Origin: Hygrophila difformis
Lineage: Eukaryota; Streptophyta; Magnoliopsida; Lamiales; Acanthaceae
Assembly: GCA_030278955.1 (NCBI GenBank)
Contig: JAOANR010000001.1
Coordinates: 7,738,874-7,802,873 of the forward strand
Length of the DNA stretch: 64,000 nt
Reading direction: 5' to 3'
The position numbers and the translations under genes were made by a program. The notes beneath the pieces were generated by a model that did no database searches, was not told where the DNA came from, and saw only the letters and a list, made by a program, of their open reading frames with translations. Of this stretch, positions 10,646-19,091 are shown piece after piece; the stretch's first letter is position 1; each line of letters opens with the position of its first letter.

Positions 10646-10658
10646 TGGTATCAGAGCC
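10646..10658 (+). promoter_or_regulatory. tRNA-Met primer-binding site for reverse transcription
   Basis: TGGTATCAGAGCC is the complement of the plant initiator tRNA-Met 3' end, the primer site used by Caulimoviridae. It lies 40 bp inside the left inverted repeat and 168 bp before the first long ORF. Confidence 0.9.
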
Positions 10659-10825
10659 TAGGTTTTATTGAAGAACATATTAATTATATTATTTATAATA
10701 TTTTATTTCTTAATGGAGAAGACTTAATTATTTAATGGATTCAATTAATTTGAAGCCCACAAGTTATTTCCAAATTTTGGAAATAAAAAATAGAAAATTC
10801 CAAAGGAATTTCTTGAACTTGTCCC

Positions 10826-11248
10826 ATGGACAAGATATTATCAAAATCAGTTTCTTTCCTAAAAATGAGAGGAACGGACTGGAAAGAAATTGATCCGGAT
10901 AGCTCTAAGTTATCAAAGGACTTAAGAGAAATCCAAAAGACGATTCAAGATTTTGGTAACCGGGTATTAATTATACCTGGGAAAATAGATAACTTGAATC
11001 AGACAACAGATGAGATCTTGAAAGTATTTCAAGATCTAAAGAAAGAAATTTTGAATCTGAAATTTGACATTTCGGATATCAAGAAAAGGCAGAAGGATAT
11101 TCCTGGATCTTCCAAGAATAACCAAGCCAATATTAGAGATGCATTCGGACCAGTACAAGCTTTACATCAAAAGGGTAAAGCAACTATGGTTCCAAAGCAG
11201 AAATCACAAGAAGAGCTTATGATCGATCTCCTGAAAACAGCCGAATGA
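10826..11248 (+). CDS. Pararetroviral small coiled-coil protein (virion-associated-like)
   Basis: This 140-aa ORF has heptad-like hydrophobic spacing across about residues 28-92 (LREIQKTI...LKKEILNL...DISDIKKR), predicting a coiled coil. The tail is lysine- and glutamine-rich. Size, coiled coil and position just before the capsid ORF fit the virion-associated protein of caulimoviruses, but sequence identity is not evident, so this is a positional inference. Its stop overlaps the next start in an ATGA at 11245-11248. A shorter overlapping ORF starts at 10735 in another frame. Confidence 0.6.
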   Translation: MDKILSKSVSFLKMRGTDWKEIDPDSSKLSKDLREIQKTIQDFGNRVLIIPGKIDNLNQTTDEILKVFQDLKKEILNLKFDISDIKKRQKDIPGSSKNNQANIRDAFGPVQALHQKGKATMVPKQKSQEELMIDLLKTAE

Positions 11249-12693
11249 GTGTTTCCAGGGCAGATCTATCAGATCTACAAGAATTAGCAGAATCATTTTC
11301 CCAACTTGGAATTATGGATCTGGTTAATGTAAAACCCAATGAAGTCCTTCAATTGGGTTATGCGGAAGGATCAGGATCCAACGTGACCCACGATGGACCG
11401 CCTGATGTTCCAATGAGAGAAAGTACAGACTTCTACATGAACAGGTATCCTGAGGTGCATCTTAATGCAAGACGAAACCCAGGACGGAACCCAAGTAGAG
11501 CACCAGAATCCACACCGTGGGCCAAGACGATGTTACAACCATTAAATCCATATGGCATAACACTAAACCTCGACGTTATCGACTTCCGAAACATCGAAGA
11601 CCTGATCGATGAATGGGTAGCTTCAATGAAGATTGCAGCAACCACCCTGGAACTCGATAAAGAAAACTTTGTCAGATTAATAGAGCTGAGTCTCGAAGGA
11701 TCGGCAAAACTGGGCTGGAAAAACTCCACGGCTGCTTTAAAGGAGCAAATACTCGAAGGAGAATCCAAAAGCACAATTTGCGAAAGGTTTGGCCTCTTAT
11801 TCAAAACCCATTTTGTAGGAGATGGTTATTTTGAAGAACAGAGAACAGAAAAAATCAAAGTCTATACCCAAGCACTGTTGGGTATGGAGTTAAGAAGTAT
11901 TTGCGCAGTAGACGAATATATCTACTGGTTTCGTAAATACTATTTTCGGAGTGAAATGACAGCTGAAGTAGCATGTCCCATGTTCTTTGCAAAGATCTGC
12001 AGCCCATGGAGAGAAATGTTGATCCAATCGTACACAGTACCCCCTGGTACAGTGGACTCAATAGCTCGAAGAATGTCCTTCTTAAAGGATAAGCTCAGAG
12101 AATGGTGTCAACAGGCAGCAGCCCAAAAGAACATCAAGAGACTAAGAGGTAAAATAAAAATAACTCCTCTTTGCTGTGAAAATAACGATTTTCCAACAAT
12201 TATAGGAGAATCAGGAGAAAAGAGAAAAAAGAAGAAGAGTCGGGGCTCATACAGTAGGAGTTTCAGAAGACCTCCATTCCGAAGAAGAAGAGCATGGTGG
12301 TCCAAGAGCAAGGCCAGATCATACAAAACTGGACAAAGAACGGGAACGACGAAGAGTTCATCCCAAGGTTCAACTAGCTCAGCAGCAAGGAGCACGGGGA
12401 GAACGACGTCCAATAGAACATTCAGACGAGCCCATACCCGAGCCAACGAAAGTTTCAAGGACTGCAACTGTTGGAAGTGTGGAGCCAGAGGTCATATCTC
12501 ACCCGATTGCCCTCAGAATCGTGAGTTACGAATGTACGAAGCCACGAAGGATATCGTGGAAGCAGTCTACCATGGAAAGCTGGTACCAGTCTATCAGTTT
12601 GAGGACATCCCCTCAGATGAAAGCATCTACGATGAAGAATTAAGAAGTGACTCAGACTCATATTCAGATGGATCTTCAACCGAGTCTGACTGA
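11245..12693 (+). CDS. Pararetroviral capsid (coat) protein
   Basis: A 482-aa ORF. It has an acidic N-terminal part, a central helical region with gag-like sequence (about residues 100-290), a strongly basic stretch (about 325-400, KKKK and RRPPFRRRR) and one CCHC zinc knuckle, C-x2-C-x4-H-x4-C, at residues 409-422. The end is acidic and serine-rich. Zinc knuckle plus basic region plus acidic C-terminus is the usual caulimovirid coat layout. The start codon overlaps the upstream stop (ATGA). The frame is intact. Confidence 0.85.
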   Translation: MSVSRADLSDLQELAESFSQLGIMDLVNVKPNEVLQLGYAEGSGSNVTHDGPPDVPMRESTDFYMNRYPEVHLNARRNPGRNPSRAPESTPWAKTMLQPLNPYGITLNLDVIDFRNIEDLIDEWVASMKIAATTLELDKENFVRLIELSLEGSAKLGWKNSTAALKEQILEGESKSTICERFGLLFKTHFVGDGYFEEQRTEKIKVYTQALLGMELRSICAVDEYIYWFRKYYFRSEMTAEVACPMFFAKICSPWREMLIQSYTVPPGTVDSIARRMSFLKDKLREWCQQAAAQKNIKRLRGKIKITPLCCENNDFPTIIGESGEKRKKKKSRGSYSRSFRRPPFRRRRAWWSKSKARSYKTGQRTGTTKSSSQGSTSSAARSTGRTTSNRTFRRAHTRANESFKDCNCWKCGARGHISPDCPQNRELRMYEATKDIVEAVYHGKLVPVYQFEDIPSDESIYDEELRSDSDSYSDGSSTESD

Positions 12694-13335
12694 AGAAGAC
12701 AGGATTCAGACCACTGAAAACCTGTCTGGATTCTTTTCAAGGATGACGATCTCAAATCGAACCATGGAAAGAATAATGCGACAAGATTCCAACCTCAGCC
12801 CATATGACGGATTCAGAATTGGCGGGATTGGACGAGTTCTTAACCAGATGGGACTCAACCAGAGAAGACATAACATCATCTACAAGGTAAGTGCAGGTGA
12901 GTTTGCAATTCCTATGGAACTTACTTGTAATGTTATGGATATGCAATTAATTCCTAAAGAAGAAATTCTTGAGGAATTAAGCAGAATAAAGGGAAGGAGT
13001 TCATCAAAGATCTAACTCCTCAATCCATTGGGGTAGATAATATAAAGATAAAATGCCCTGAAGGATGGAAAGAAATACGAGTAATATTCGACATCACTGA
13101 AAAGATTAACCGTTTTCCATGTGATGACTTATACTACTTGCAGCAGCCATCAATTGGAACATATGAAGGAACAATTGAAATTGCAGGACACGAGATCAGA
13201 GTCTTAGGCACCGCCGGAAAAGACAATGGGGTTATGATTTTGGGATTAAGTTTTCTCGAAAATCATAAACAATGGGTAAGAAAGGATAATGGTATAGAAT
13301 TTAATCTGAAGGGTCACACCATCAGAATTAAATGA
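12647..13335 (+). pseudogene. Pararetroviral ORF of unclear role, one frame break
   Basis: It starts inside the capsid ORF (47-bp overlap) and ends in an ATGA shared with the polymerase ORF. The first frame stops at 13015. The second is open from 12973 to 13335, so a single small insertion or deletion between about 12973 and 13015 separates them. Total length is about 230 codons. A movement protein is expected somewhere in the genome and no other ORF fits, so this is a candidate. Against that, the end (VMILGLSFLENH) looks like the second half of a retroviral-type protease, and it is shorter than typical movement proteins. Role left open. Confidence 0.5.
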
Positions 13336-15392
13336 CAAGTCCATTCTCCATTTATATCTCAGTAGGGATAATATATGAAGAATATAAGTCAGAATATTTC
13401 GCAGCTTATATTGATTCAGGATCAGGTATTTGCACGGCAAAACCAGGAGTTTTCCCTAGCGAAGCTATGGAATCATTACCCATTATTGCAGGAAGAGATT
13501 TTTCCCAAAAAATCTTAGTACTAAATAAGGGTATTCGACAAGCCAATATCATGATTGGAGGAGCATTTGGTATACCTTGGTATAAGGTAAAAACGCCTCC
13601 TATTTACTTTCATGACACAGGAGCGGATATTTTGTTAGGGAACAATTTTATACAATCCTTTACAAAATATGTTCAAGATAACAAAAGAAATTTGTTAATA
13701 TTTACCACAAGTTGTGGAAATGAGATACAGGTGTTGCGCAGGGAAAAGGCATTCAACAGGTTAATGCCTATATTATTTCGCAGCAAACGTGGTGATAATG
13801 ATGCCAAACTAACCCATCCAAAAATGCAGGATAAAAGAAAGTTTGGTAAGGCTTTGTTGTCTTTTAGACAGCAAGGATTTGATGAAGCTTCTATTGAGGA
13901 AATTATAAACCTCAAAGAAGCAATGCAGGAAATGAAGTCATTAAATATAACTTCACTAGACATTGATGGGGAAACCAAATTGTCCCTCGAAAATGTCAAA
14001 AGACTTATCCAGAGAAACTTTAACGAGGATCCTCTGGCATGGTGGGATAAAAACAAGATCGAAGCTACTCTACAGGTAAAAGAACAATATAAATATGAGT
14101 ATGTTCGATACAAACCCATCTTAATGAATATGCAGGATAAGAAAGATATGCAGCAAATTATCAAGGAGCATATTGATCTTAAACTCATCGAGCCTGGAGT
14201 CTCAGCTTATAGTAGCCCTGGATTCTTGGTAAGAAACCACGGTGAAATAAAGAGAGGTAAACCCAGGTTGGTAATAAACTATCAAGGTATTAACAAAATA
14301 ATACAGTTTGATGGTTATTACATTCCGAGTAGAGAACACTTAATTGATTGCATCAAAGGTGCTAAAGTGTTTTTTAAATTTGATTGCAAATCTGGTTTCT
14401 ATCAGATTAAGATGGAGAATGAGTCGAAGAAATTCACAGCATTCTCCACCCCACAAGGGCAATATATTTGGAATGTTATGCCAATGGGGCTTTCTAATGC
14501 CCCTCAGATATTCCAAAGAAAGATGGATAATCTATTTAAGGATTATCTAGAGTTTATGTTCGTCTACATAGATGACATTCTGATTGCATCTCGAAATATT
14601 AAAGAGCATATTAAACATCTTGAAATATTTTCTGATGCATGTCACAGGGAAGGTCTAGTTCTCTCTGAGAAAAAGGCCACTATCGCTGCTAACAAAATTG
14701 AATTCTTAGGAGTTCAAATTGATGAAGCAGGAATAGAGTTACAGGAACACATTGTGGAGAAAATCCGCAATTTTCCTGATATATTAAAAGACAAGAAACA
14801 ACTTCAGAGTTTCTTAGGAGTTGTAAATTTTGCGGGTATGTTTATTAAAGACCTTGCAAAATATAGAAAGGATTTTAGACCACTCCTGAAAGAGATTGAA
14901 AGCTCTAGATGGAAATGGGAAGAAATCCATACCAAGAGAATCCGTGAACTAAAGCAAGTCTGCAATAGCTTGCCAAAACTCGCGATACCTCAGGATGAGG
15001 ATGAGCTGGTAGTCTACACAGACGCCAATGATTTTCGATGGGCAGGAGTGCTCATGAGAAAAACAACTACGGGTCAAGAACCTTGTAGATACACAGGAGG
15101 GTTGTTCACTGAACAACAAGCCAAACTTTGGCATATTAACGAAAATGAATTCTTTGCAGTATGGAAAACATTTAAAAAATGGCCTTTATTCTTACTTGCA
15201 AAGAAATTTGTATTAAAAGTTGATAATACTAATGTTAGGGCTTTTTTAAAAAATAAACTTGAATCAAAAATTGAAAAAGCTCGTATTATCAGATGGCAAG
15301 CTGAATGTCAATATTATACTTATGATATTGATGTCATAAAATCTCATGAAAATGTTCTTGCAGATTTCTTAACGAGAGATGGAAGCATTTGA
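13332..15392 (+). CDS. Pararetroviral polymerase: protease, reverse transcriptase, RNase H
   Basis: A 686-aa ORF with three domains in order. An aspartic protease carries the active-site D-S-G near residue 29 and a DILLGNNF strand near 96. A reverse transcriptase spans about residues 255-470, with the catalytic YIDD at 412-415 and a PMGLSNAP motif before it. RNase H occupies about residues 555-680 (YTDAN, ENEFFAV, KVDNTN). There is no integrase, which separates it from Ty3/gypsy elements. The start is coupled to the upstream stop (ATGA) and the end overlaps the next ORF by 14 bp. All catalytic motifs I can check are present and the frame is intact. Confidence 0.92.
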   Translation: MTSPFSIYISVGIIYEEYKSEYFAAYIDSGSGICTAKPGVFPSEAMESLPIIAGRDFSQKILVLNKGIRQANIMIGGAFGIPWYKVKTPPIYFHDTGADILLGNNFIQSFTKYVQDNKRNLLIFTTSCGNEIQVLRREKAFNRLMPILFRSKRGDNDAKLTHPKMQDKRKFGKALLSFRQQGFDEASIEEIINLKEAMQEMKSLNITSLDIDGETKLSLENVKRLIQRNFNEDPLAWWDKNKIEATLQVKEQYKYEYVRYKPILMNMQDKKDMQQIIKEHIDLKLIEPGVSAYSSPGFLVRNHGEIKRGKPRLVINYQGINKIIQFDGYYIPSREHLIDCIKGAKVFFKFDCKSGFYQIKMENESKKFTAFSTPQGQYIWNVMPMGLSNAPQIFQRKMDNLFKDYLEFMFVYIDDILIASRNIKEHIKHLEIFSDACHREGLVLSEKKATIAANKIEFLGVQIDEAGIELQEHIVEKIRNFPDILKDKKQLQSFLGVVNFAGMFIKDLAKYRKDFRPLLKEIESSRWKWEEIHTKRIRELKQVCNSLPKLAIPQDEDELVVYTDANDFRWAGVLMRKTTTGQEPCRYTGGLFTEQQAKLWHINENEFFAVWKTFKKWPLFLLAKKFVLKVDNTNVRAFLKNKLESKIEKARIIRWQAECQYYTYDIDVIKSHENVLADFLTRDGSI

Positions 15393-16671
15393 AGCTGATT
15401 CCATCATTACGAGATTCAGGCACCTCAGAGAAAACCTAGAGGAGCTATCGAAGCATTTTGGACAGCTCGAGATCAATGCACGAGCAGCTGGCCAAATACA
15501 ACAGAGCGATGTGGACATGGTCCGCAACAATATACGAACCTCCCATATAGCAATGACAGCACTATGGGAAACAGTATTAGAGCCAATCAGGAAAGCGTCA
15601 GCTTCCCTGGTAAACAAAGAGAAATGTGCCCAAAAAGCTAAAGTGGTCACATATGAAGAAGCAGATTCAAGCACTGCTTCAAAGGAACCATTGTCGGATA
15701 CCGACAAAAATATTGAGCAAGAGGAAAGTCACATTTCCGAAAGCTCAAGTCAACCCACTGCCTCTGGGGTGAAAGAGGAAGAAATTAACCTTAGGCCAAT
15801 GACAGGCACCTCTAAGGTTAATTCAGACGAGAAGGTCCTATCTACTGCCTGGCTGGACTACCAAGGAAAATGGGAACAACTGGTTTCCAAAAAGGGAATT
15901 AACCATAGCAAAACAGTAATCGAGACATCCGGGAGATACAACAGGGTATGGATGCTCGAAGGATCGAAACCAGAAGAGGTTCGAAAGTGGTATGACTTTG
16001 GAGCATTAGCATCTGTTCATACTACATCACCAGGGTTTCCGGAAATCGAAAAACTTCCGGGATGGATAAGTAGTGCGGTGCACGAATCATGGCAGAACAA
16101 CCCGCACCTGCAAAGAGGAGATATTCTGGAGCTTAAGTTCATTTCAGCGGCACCAGAAATAGTCGGAAAAGGTTCTTATCCGGTCTTTCAATTTATTAAA
16201 TTACAGAGACCTGATATGATTGCCTTCAACAAAGTTAAGTCTATGGATGAGAAGGCACCATTGGTATCTTCAATCAGCGAAGATGAAATCTCCACCCGAC
16301 GAGCATGGGGATTCTGGGTCTGTCTCACCGAGATGGAAAAGGTTAAATATTCGTTTAAAATATTCTCAAACAATTTAAATGGATCGTTCCTGGTTAATTC
16401 TTTAACAGGGAAAAGCACAGAGTTTGCGGAAACCTCATTCGAAAAGAAGAGGTTACTCATCTGGGAAAACAAGTTGCCAGCAACCGAGTCTACCAGAAAA
16501 AAGGCATGCAACATGATGCATGTTGGCCAATGGGATAACCACATATGCCCATATTGTGCAGAACAGGAGAAACCCCTATTCGGTACAAAGATCCGGGTAA
16601 CCCAGAAAAAATCCGGACCCGAACAGGACAAAGGGAAGAAACGTCCAAAAAACTTTCACAAGCCAAAGTAA
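15379..16671 (+). CDS. Pararetroviral transactivator/inclusion-body-like protein
   Basis: A 430-aa ORF placed after the polymerase, where Caulimoviridae encode the translation transactivator/viroplasmin. The N-terminal part is helical and acidic. A central folded region (about residues 155-350) is rich in tryptophan. The C-terminus has a CPYC pair with an upstream cysteine and histidine (possible zinc site) and a lysine-rich tail. The assignment is mainly positional. Reinitiation promoted by such a protein would suit the overlapping ORFs upstream. The frame is intact. Confidence 0.65.
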   Translation: MEAFEADSIITRFRHLRENLEELSKHFGQLEINARAAGQIQQSDVDMVRNNIRTSHIAMTALWETVLEPIRKASASLVNKEKCAQKAKVVTYEEADSSTASKEPLSDTDKNIEQEESHISESSSQPTASGVKEEEINLRPMTGTSKVNSDEKVLSTAWLDYQGKWEQLVSKKGINHSKTVIETSGRYNRVWMLEGSKPEEVRKWYDFGALASVHTTSPGFPEIEKLPGWISSAVHESWQNNPHLQRGDILELKFISAAPEIVGKGSYPVFQFIKLQRPDMIAFNKVKSMDEKAPLVSSISEDEISTRRAWGFWVCLTEMEKVKYSFKIFSNNLNGSFLVNSLTGKSTEFAETSFEKKRLLIWENKLPATESTRKKACNMMHVGQWDNHICPYCAEQEKPLFGTKIRVTQKKSGPEQDKGKKRPKNFHKPK

Positions 16672-16685
16672 GATTAGCTGGATGT

Positions 16686-16699
16686 AAAAGAAAGAGAGG
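16686..16699 (+). promoter_or_regulatory. Purine tract, possible plus-strand primer
   Basis: AAAAGAAAGAGAGG lies just after the last viral ORF. Polypurine runs prime plus-strand DNA in pararetroviruses. This is an inference from position and composition only. Confidence 0.35.
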
Positions 16700-16850
16700 T
16701 GTCGGCAACACCCATAATTAAAAGCCGACAAAGAAGGGCAGAGTAGCGGGCAGAAAGTGGCCGACAAGAGAAGGTAGAAAGTTGACAAAAGCCACCTAAC
16801 GCAATAATTCAAAAAGGACAATAATGTAGCCGGTGGAAATTAAGGCCAAG

Positions 16851-16930
16851 TGACGGACGCAGTGACGTCACAAGGATTTAGAGGAAGATTGGAATCCGGG
16901 GCTGAAGTCCGCGGGCGCCTATAAATAAAG
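16851..16930 (+). promoter_or_regulatory. Pararetroviral pregenomic promoter: as-1-like element and TATA box
   Basis: Two TGACG motifs at 16851-16855 and 16863-16867 start 12 bp apart, the spacing of the as-1 element in the cauliflower mosaic virus 35S promoter. TATAAATAA follows at 16920-16928, about 53 bp downstream of the second motif, again 35S-like. The predicted RNA start is near 16950 and would lead into the viral leader. Confidence 0.85.
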
Positions 16931-17402
16931 AAGTTTGAAGCAGATGGAAGGCATCGAAAATTCCTCCCAACTCTTCAAAGTATTTGTAATATTTCTCTTT
17001 CTGCATATTTCCTTTCGAGTCTGTAAAAGTATGGGGTATTCCCCCAAGAGTCTTGTATCCTCCATGAGGAACTAAGTGTCTGTCTTCTCCGTTAGGGGAA
17101 ATTATGTTTAAATAATATTTTTAATATTTCTTCAGTAAAATCCAGGCTTCCAAATATCCCAAATATCCCGATAATATAATTAAAACCCTTTATTCATATC
17201 TTGATACGTCCTAAGGTAGGAAACGAAATAGGACTGTGCTGTTTGTTGCTGAAGGAGCCAAGAATCGGTGAACCATCGGTCGCGGCTGCGTGGTTGGAGG
17301 AAGTCCGTAAAATCCCGGAGCTTAGGAAACCCGACAGCAAGGCGGTCAAAGCCAATGTATGAAGTTTAGTGCTTAATTTAATTATCGGAAGCATGATGGG
17401 CT

Positions 17403-17621
17403 GATATTGGACTAATGATAATGAAGAAACTAAAATCTGGGGTCAAAATGAAATAAAGTAAAAGTTGGTAGGGTTAATTGAAGTTTGAAAAAGTCAAAAT
17501 AGTCTAAATGGCCTTAATTTGGTCAAAGATGGTTTCTAATGGCCTAAAATTGGAAATTGATTTCATAATGGCCCAAATGTGGAAATGGTGCCTTGTAATG
17601 GCCTAAAAAATTCATTTCCTC
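17403..17621. repeat. Right inverted repeat of the pararetrovirus block
   Basis: This is the inverse partner of 10385-10605. It contains TAATGGCC every ~30 bp (about 17537, 17566 and 17596). The end, TTCATTTCCTC, is followed at once by the 9-bp repeat TTTTAAATT. Confidence 0.8.
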
Positions 17622-17802
17622 TTTTAAATTTTAATTTTACATTTTTACATTTTCCATTTTACATAATTATGTAAATCTTATTATAATTTTACTCCCCATA
17701 AATATCTTTCTCATCAAATATAAATGTCTGTTTTAAAATTTCAATATAAAATATTCACTACTATATATTTAACCATAGTAATCAGTATAATTACTTTTCC
17801 AT

Positions 17803-17957
17803 ATAGACTTGTCCAAACGGCAAAGTCCATGCATTCTAACCTTAGAATTGAGGTTCAATTCCCACCCGACTCCCTATCCCTCATTTTATCTCTTTGTAAT
17901 TTATTTGGCATGGATTTCCACCACCCATTCTCTGGCTTCGGCTCCTAAAAAAGCCAC
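17803..17957 (+). mobile_element. tRNA-derived SINE, full-length
   Basis: An A-box-like TTGTCCAAACGGC and a B-box-like GGTTCAATTCC are followed by the same 3' body as the SINE at 3109 (TTTGTAAT, GGCATGGATTTCCACCACCC, GGCTTCGGCTCC) and a short A-tail. A perfect 11-bp duplication, TACTTTTCCAT, lies at 17792-17802 and 17958-17968. Confidence 0.85.
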
Positions 17958-17968
17958 TACTTTTCCAT

Positions 17969-18637
17969 TACATATTTTATTTATCTAATATCACCATTAA
18001 TTACTTATTTAAGCTTTTATTTTCAAAATATCCTTCATTGATACGTGTCAATATTATTTTTTTTACAACAACCTATCACATTAGAAAAATTATTAATTAC
18101 AAAGATAATTAAACACATACATAGTAAATGGAGTAATTACTACTTGTTACTATCTATTTTTTATTTATCCCATTAAAAATATTTATTTGACTTGATTCAT
18201 AGTTTAATTCATTTATTTAATAATAATTAATATTTTTAAAATATACATGTATAAATTATAACATACCAATTTAGCTATATTTTTAACGTCCTAATTTAAC
18301 TATATTTGTTTATTATATATACTGTATAGAAGTATAATAAAATTGAATTTAAATTAAATTCTAAAACATTGATTATCTATTTTTTTATTACATATTTATA
18401 GTAAAGTTGAAATAAATAAATTATAAAAAAGATTAAAGGAAATGTTATTAGTGAGGGTACGGGTGAGAGTGTAAACTTCGGGCACATTGTATTATGAAAT
18501 TTTGTGCCATTTTCTTTTGGTAAATATTGAGATTCAACTGTCAGTAGAAAAGTGTATAAAAGTTCAAGCCACATAAATTATAAAGAAACAAAGCCAATAA
18601 ATAAAGAATCAGATAAAATATCAAACTCAACTATTAG
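17969..18637. other. AT-rich spacer
   Basis: No coding signal and no clear element ends. Confidence 0.55.
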
Positions 18638-18645
18638 GGAACTGG

Positions 18646-18687
18646 TTTATTTTTCTGGCTTCGGCTCCAAAAAAAAAAAAAAGTAAC
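18646..18687 (+). mobile_element. 5'-truncated SINE tail
   Basis: CTGGCTTCGGCTCC followed by poly(A) matches the 3' end of the SINE at 17803. It is flanked by GGAACTGG at 18638-18645 and 18688-18695. Confidence 0.6.
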
Positions 18688-19091
18688 GGAACTGGCTAAG
18701 TCATTATACCAAAAATTTTGTGCCACTTTGATCCGGTGAAAATATTTGGAGGAAACCATCAACTCTATAGTCCGTTAATTATATAATAAAACGTGGCACA
18801 AAGGAAAGGCACAAAGTCCAGTCTTGGCGTATGTAGCCAGTTGCTACTTACTGTATTTACCAAACTTATAACTATACTCTATTCATTTACACTTTTTCTT
18901 TTATTCGAAATACCAAGGGTATTATTGGTATTTCAGGCCGCTCCCTCGCCCATAAAAACACGTGCCCAGAGCCAAACGGAAAATTGGTTTTATAGAGAGC
19001 GTAGAGGAAAAGTGAGAGAGGAGGAGGAGCAAAACGACGGAGAAAACTCAAAAGGATCAAAATTTGTGAGCTGAAAAAAAGGGGAATCAGC

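Larger units (their letters stand above)
10385..17621 (+). mobile_element. Endogenous pararetrovirus (Caulimoviridae) bounded by inverted repeats
   Basis: This 7237-bp block holds a tRNA-Met primer site, overlapping ORFs for a coiled-coil protein, capsid, an undefined protein, polymerase and a transactivator-like protein, then an as-1-like element, a TATA box and leader sequence. Gene content and order fit Caulimoviridae. There is no integrase and there are no LTRs. The ends are ~215-bp imperfect inverted repeats with termini GGGGAAAG and CTTTCC-like TTTCCTC, flanked by the 9-bp repeat TTTTAAATT at 10376-10384 and 17622-17630. Only one frame break was found in about 5.8 kb of coding sequence. 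Genus placement is uncertain: the separate capsid, polymerase and transactivator-like ORFs recall caulimo-, soymo- or solendovirus layouts. Confidence 0.85.

Noticed and set aside
13332..15392. Ty3/gypsy retrotransposon polymerase
   Set aside because: There is no integrase domain and no LTRs; the RNase H is followed by a separate ORF and a 35S-like promoter, which fits Caulimoviridae.
16188..16631. 147-codon minus-strand ORF
   Set aside because: It is an antisense shadow of the viral transactivator-like ORF.
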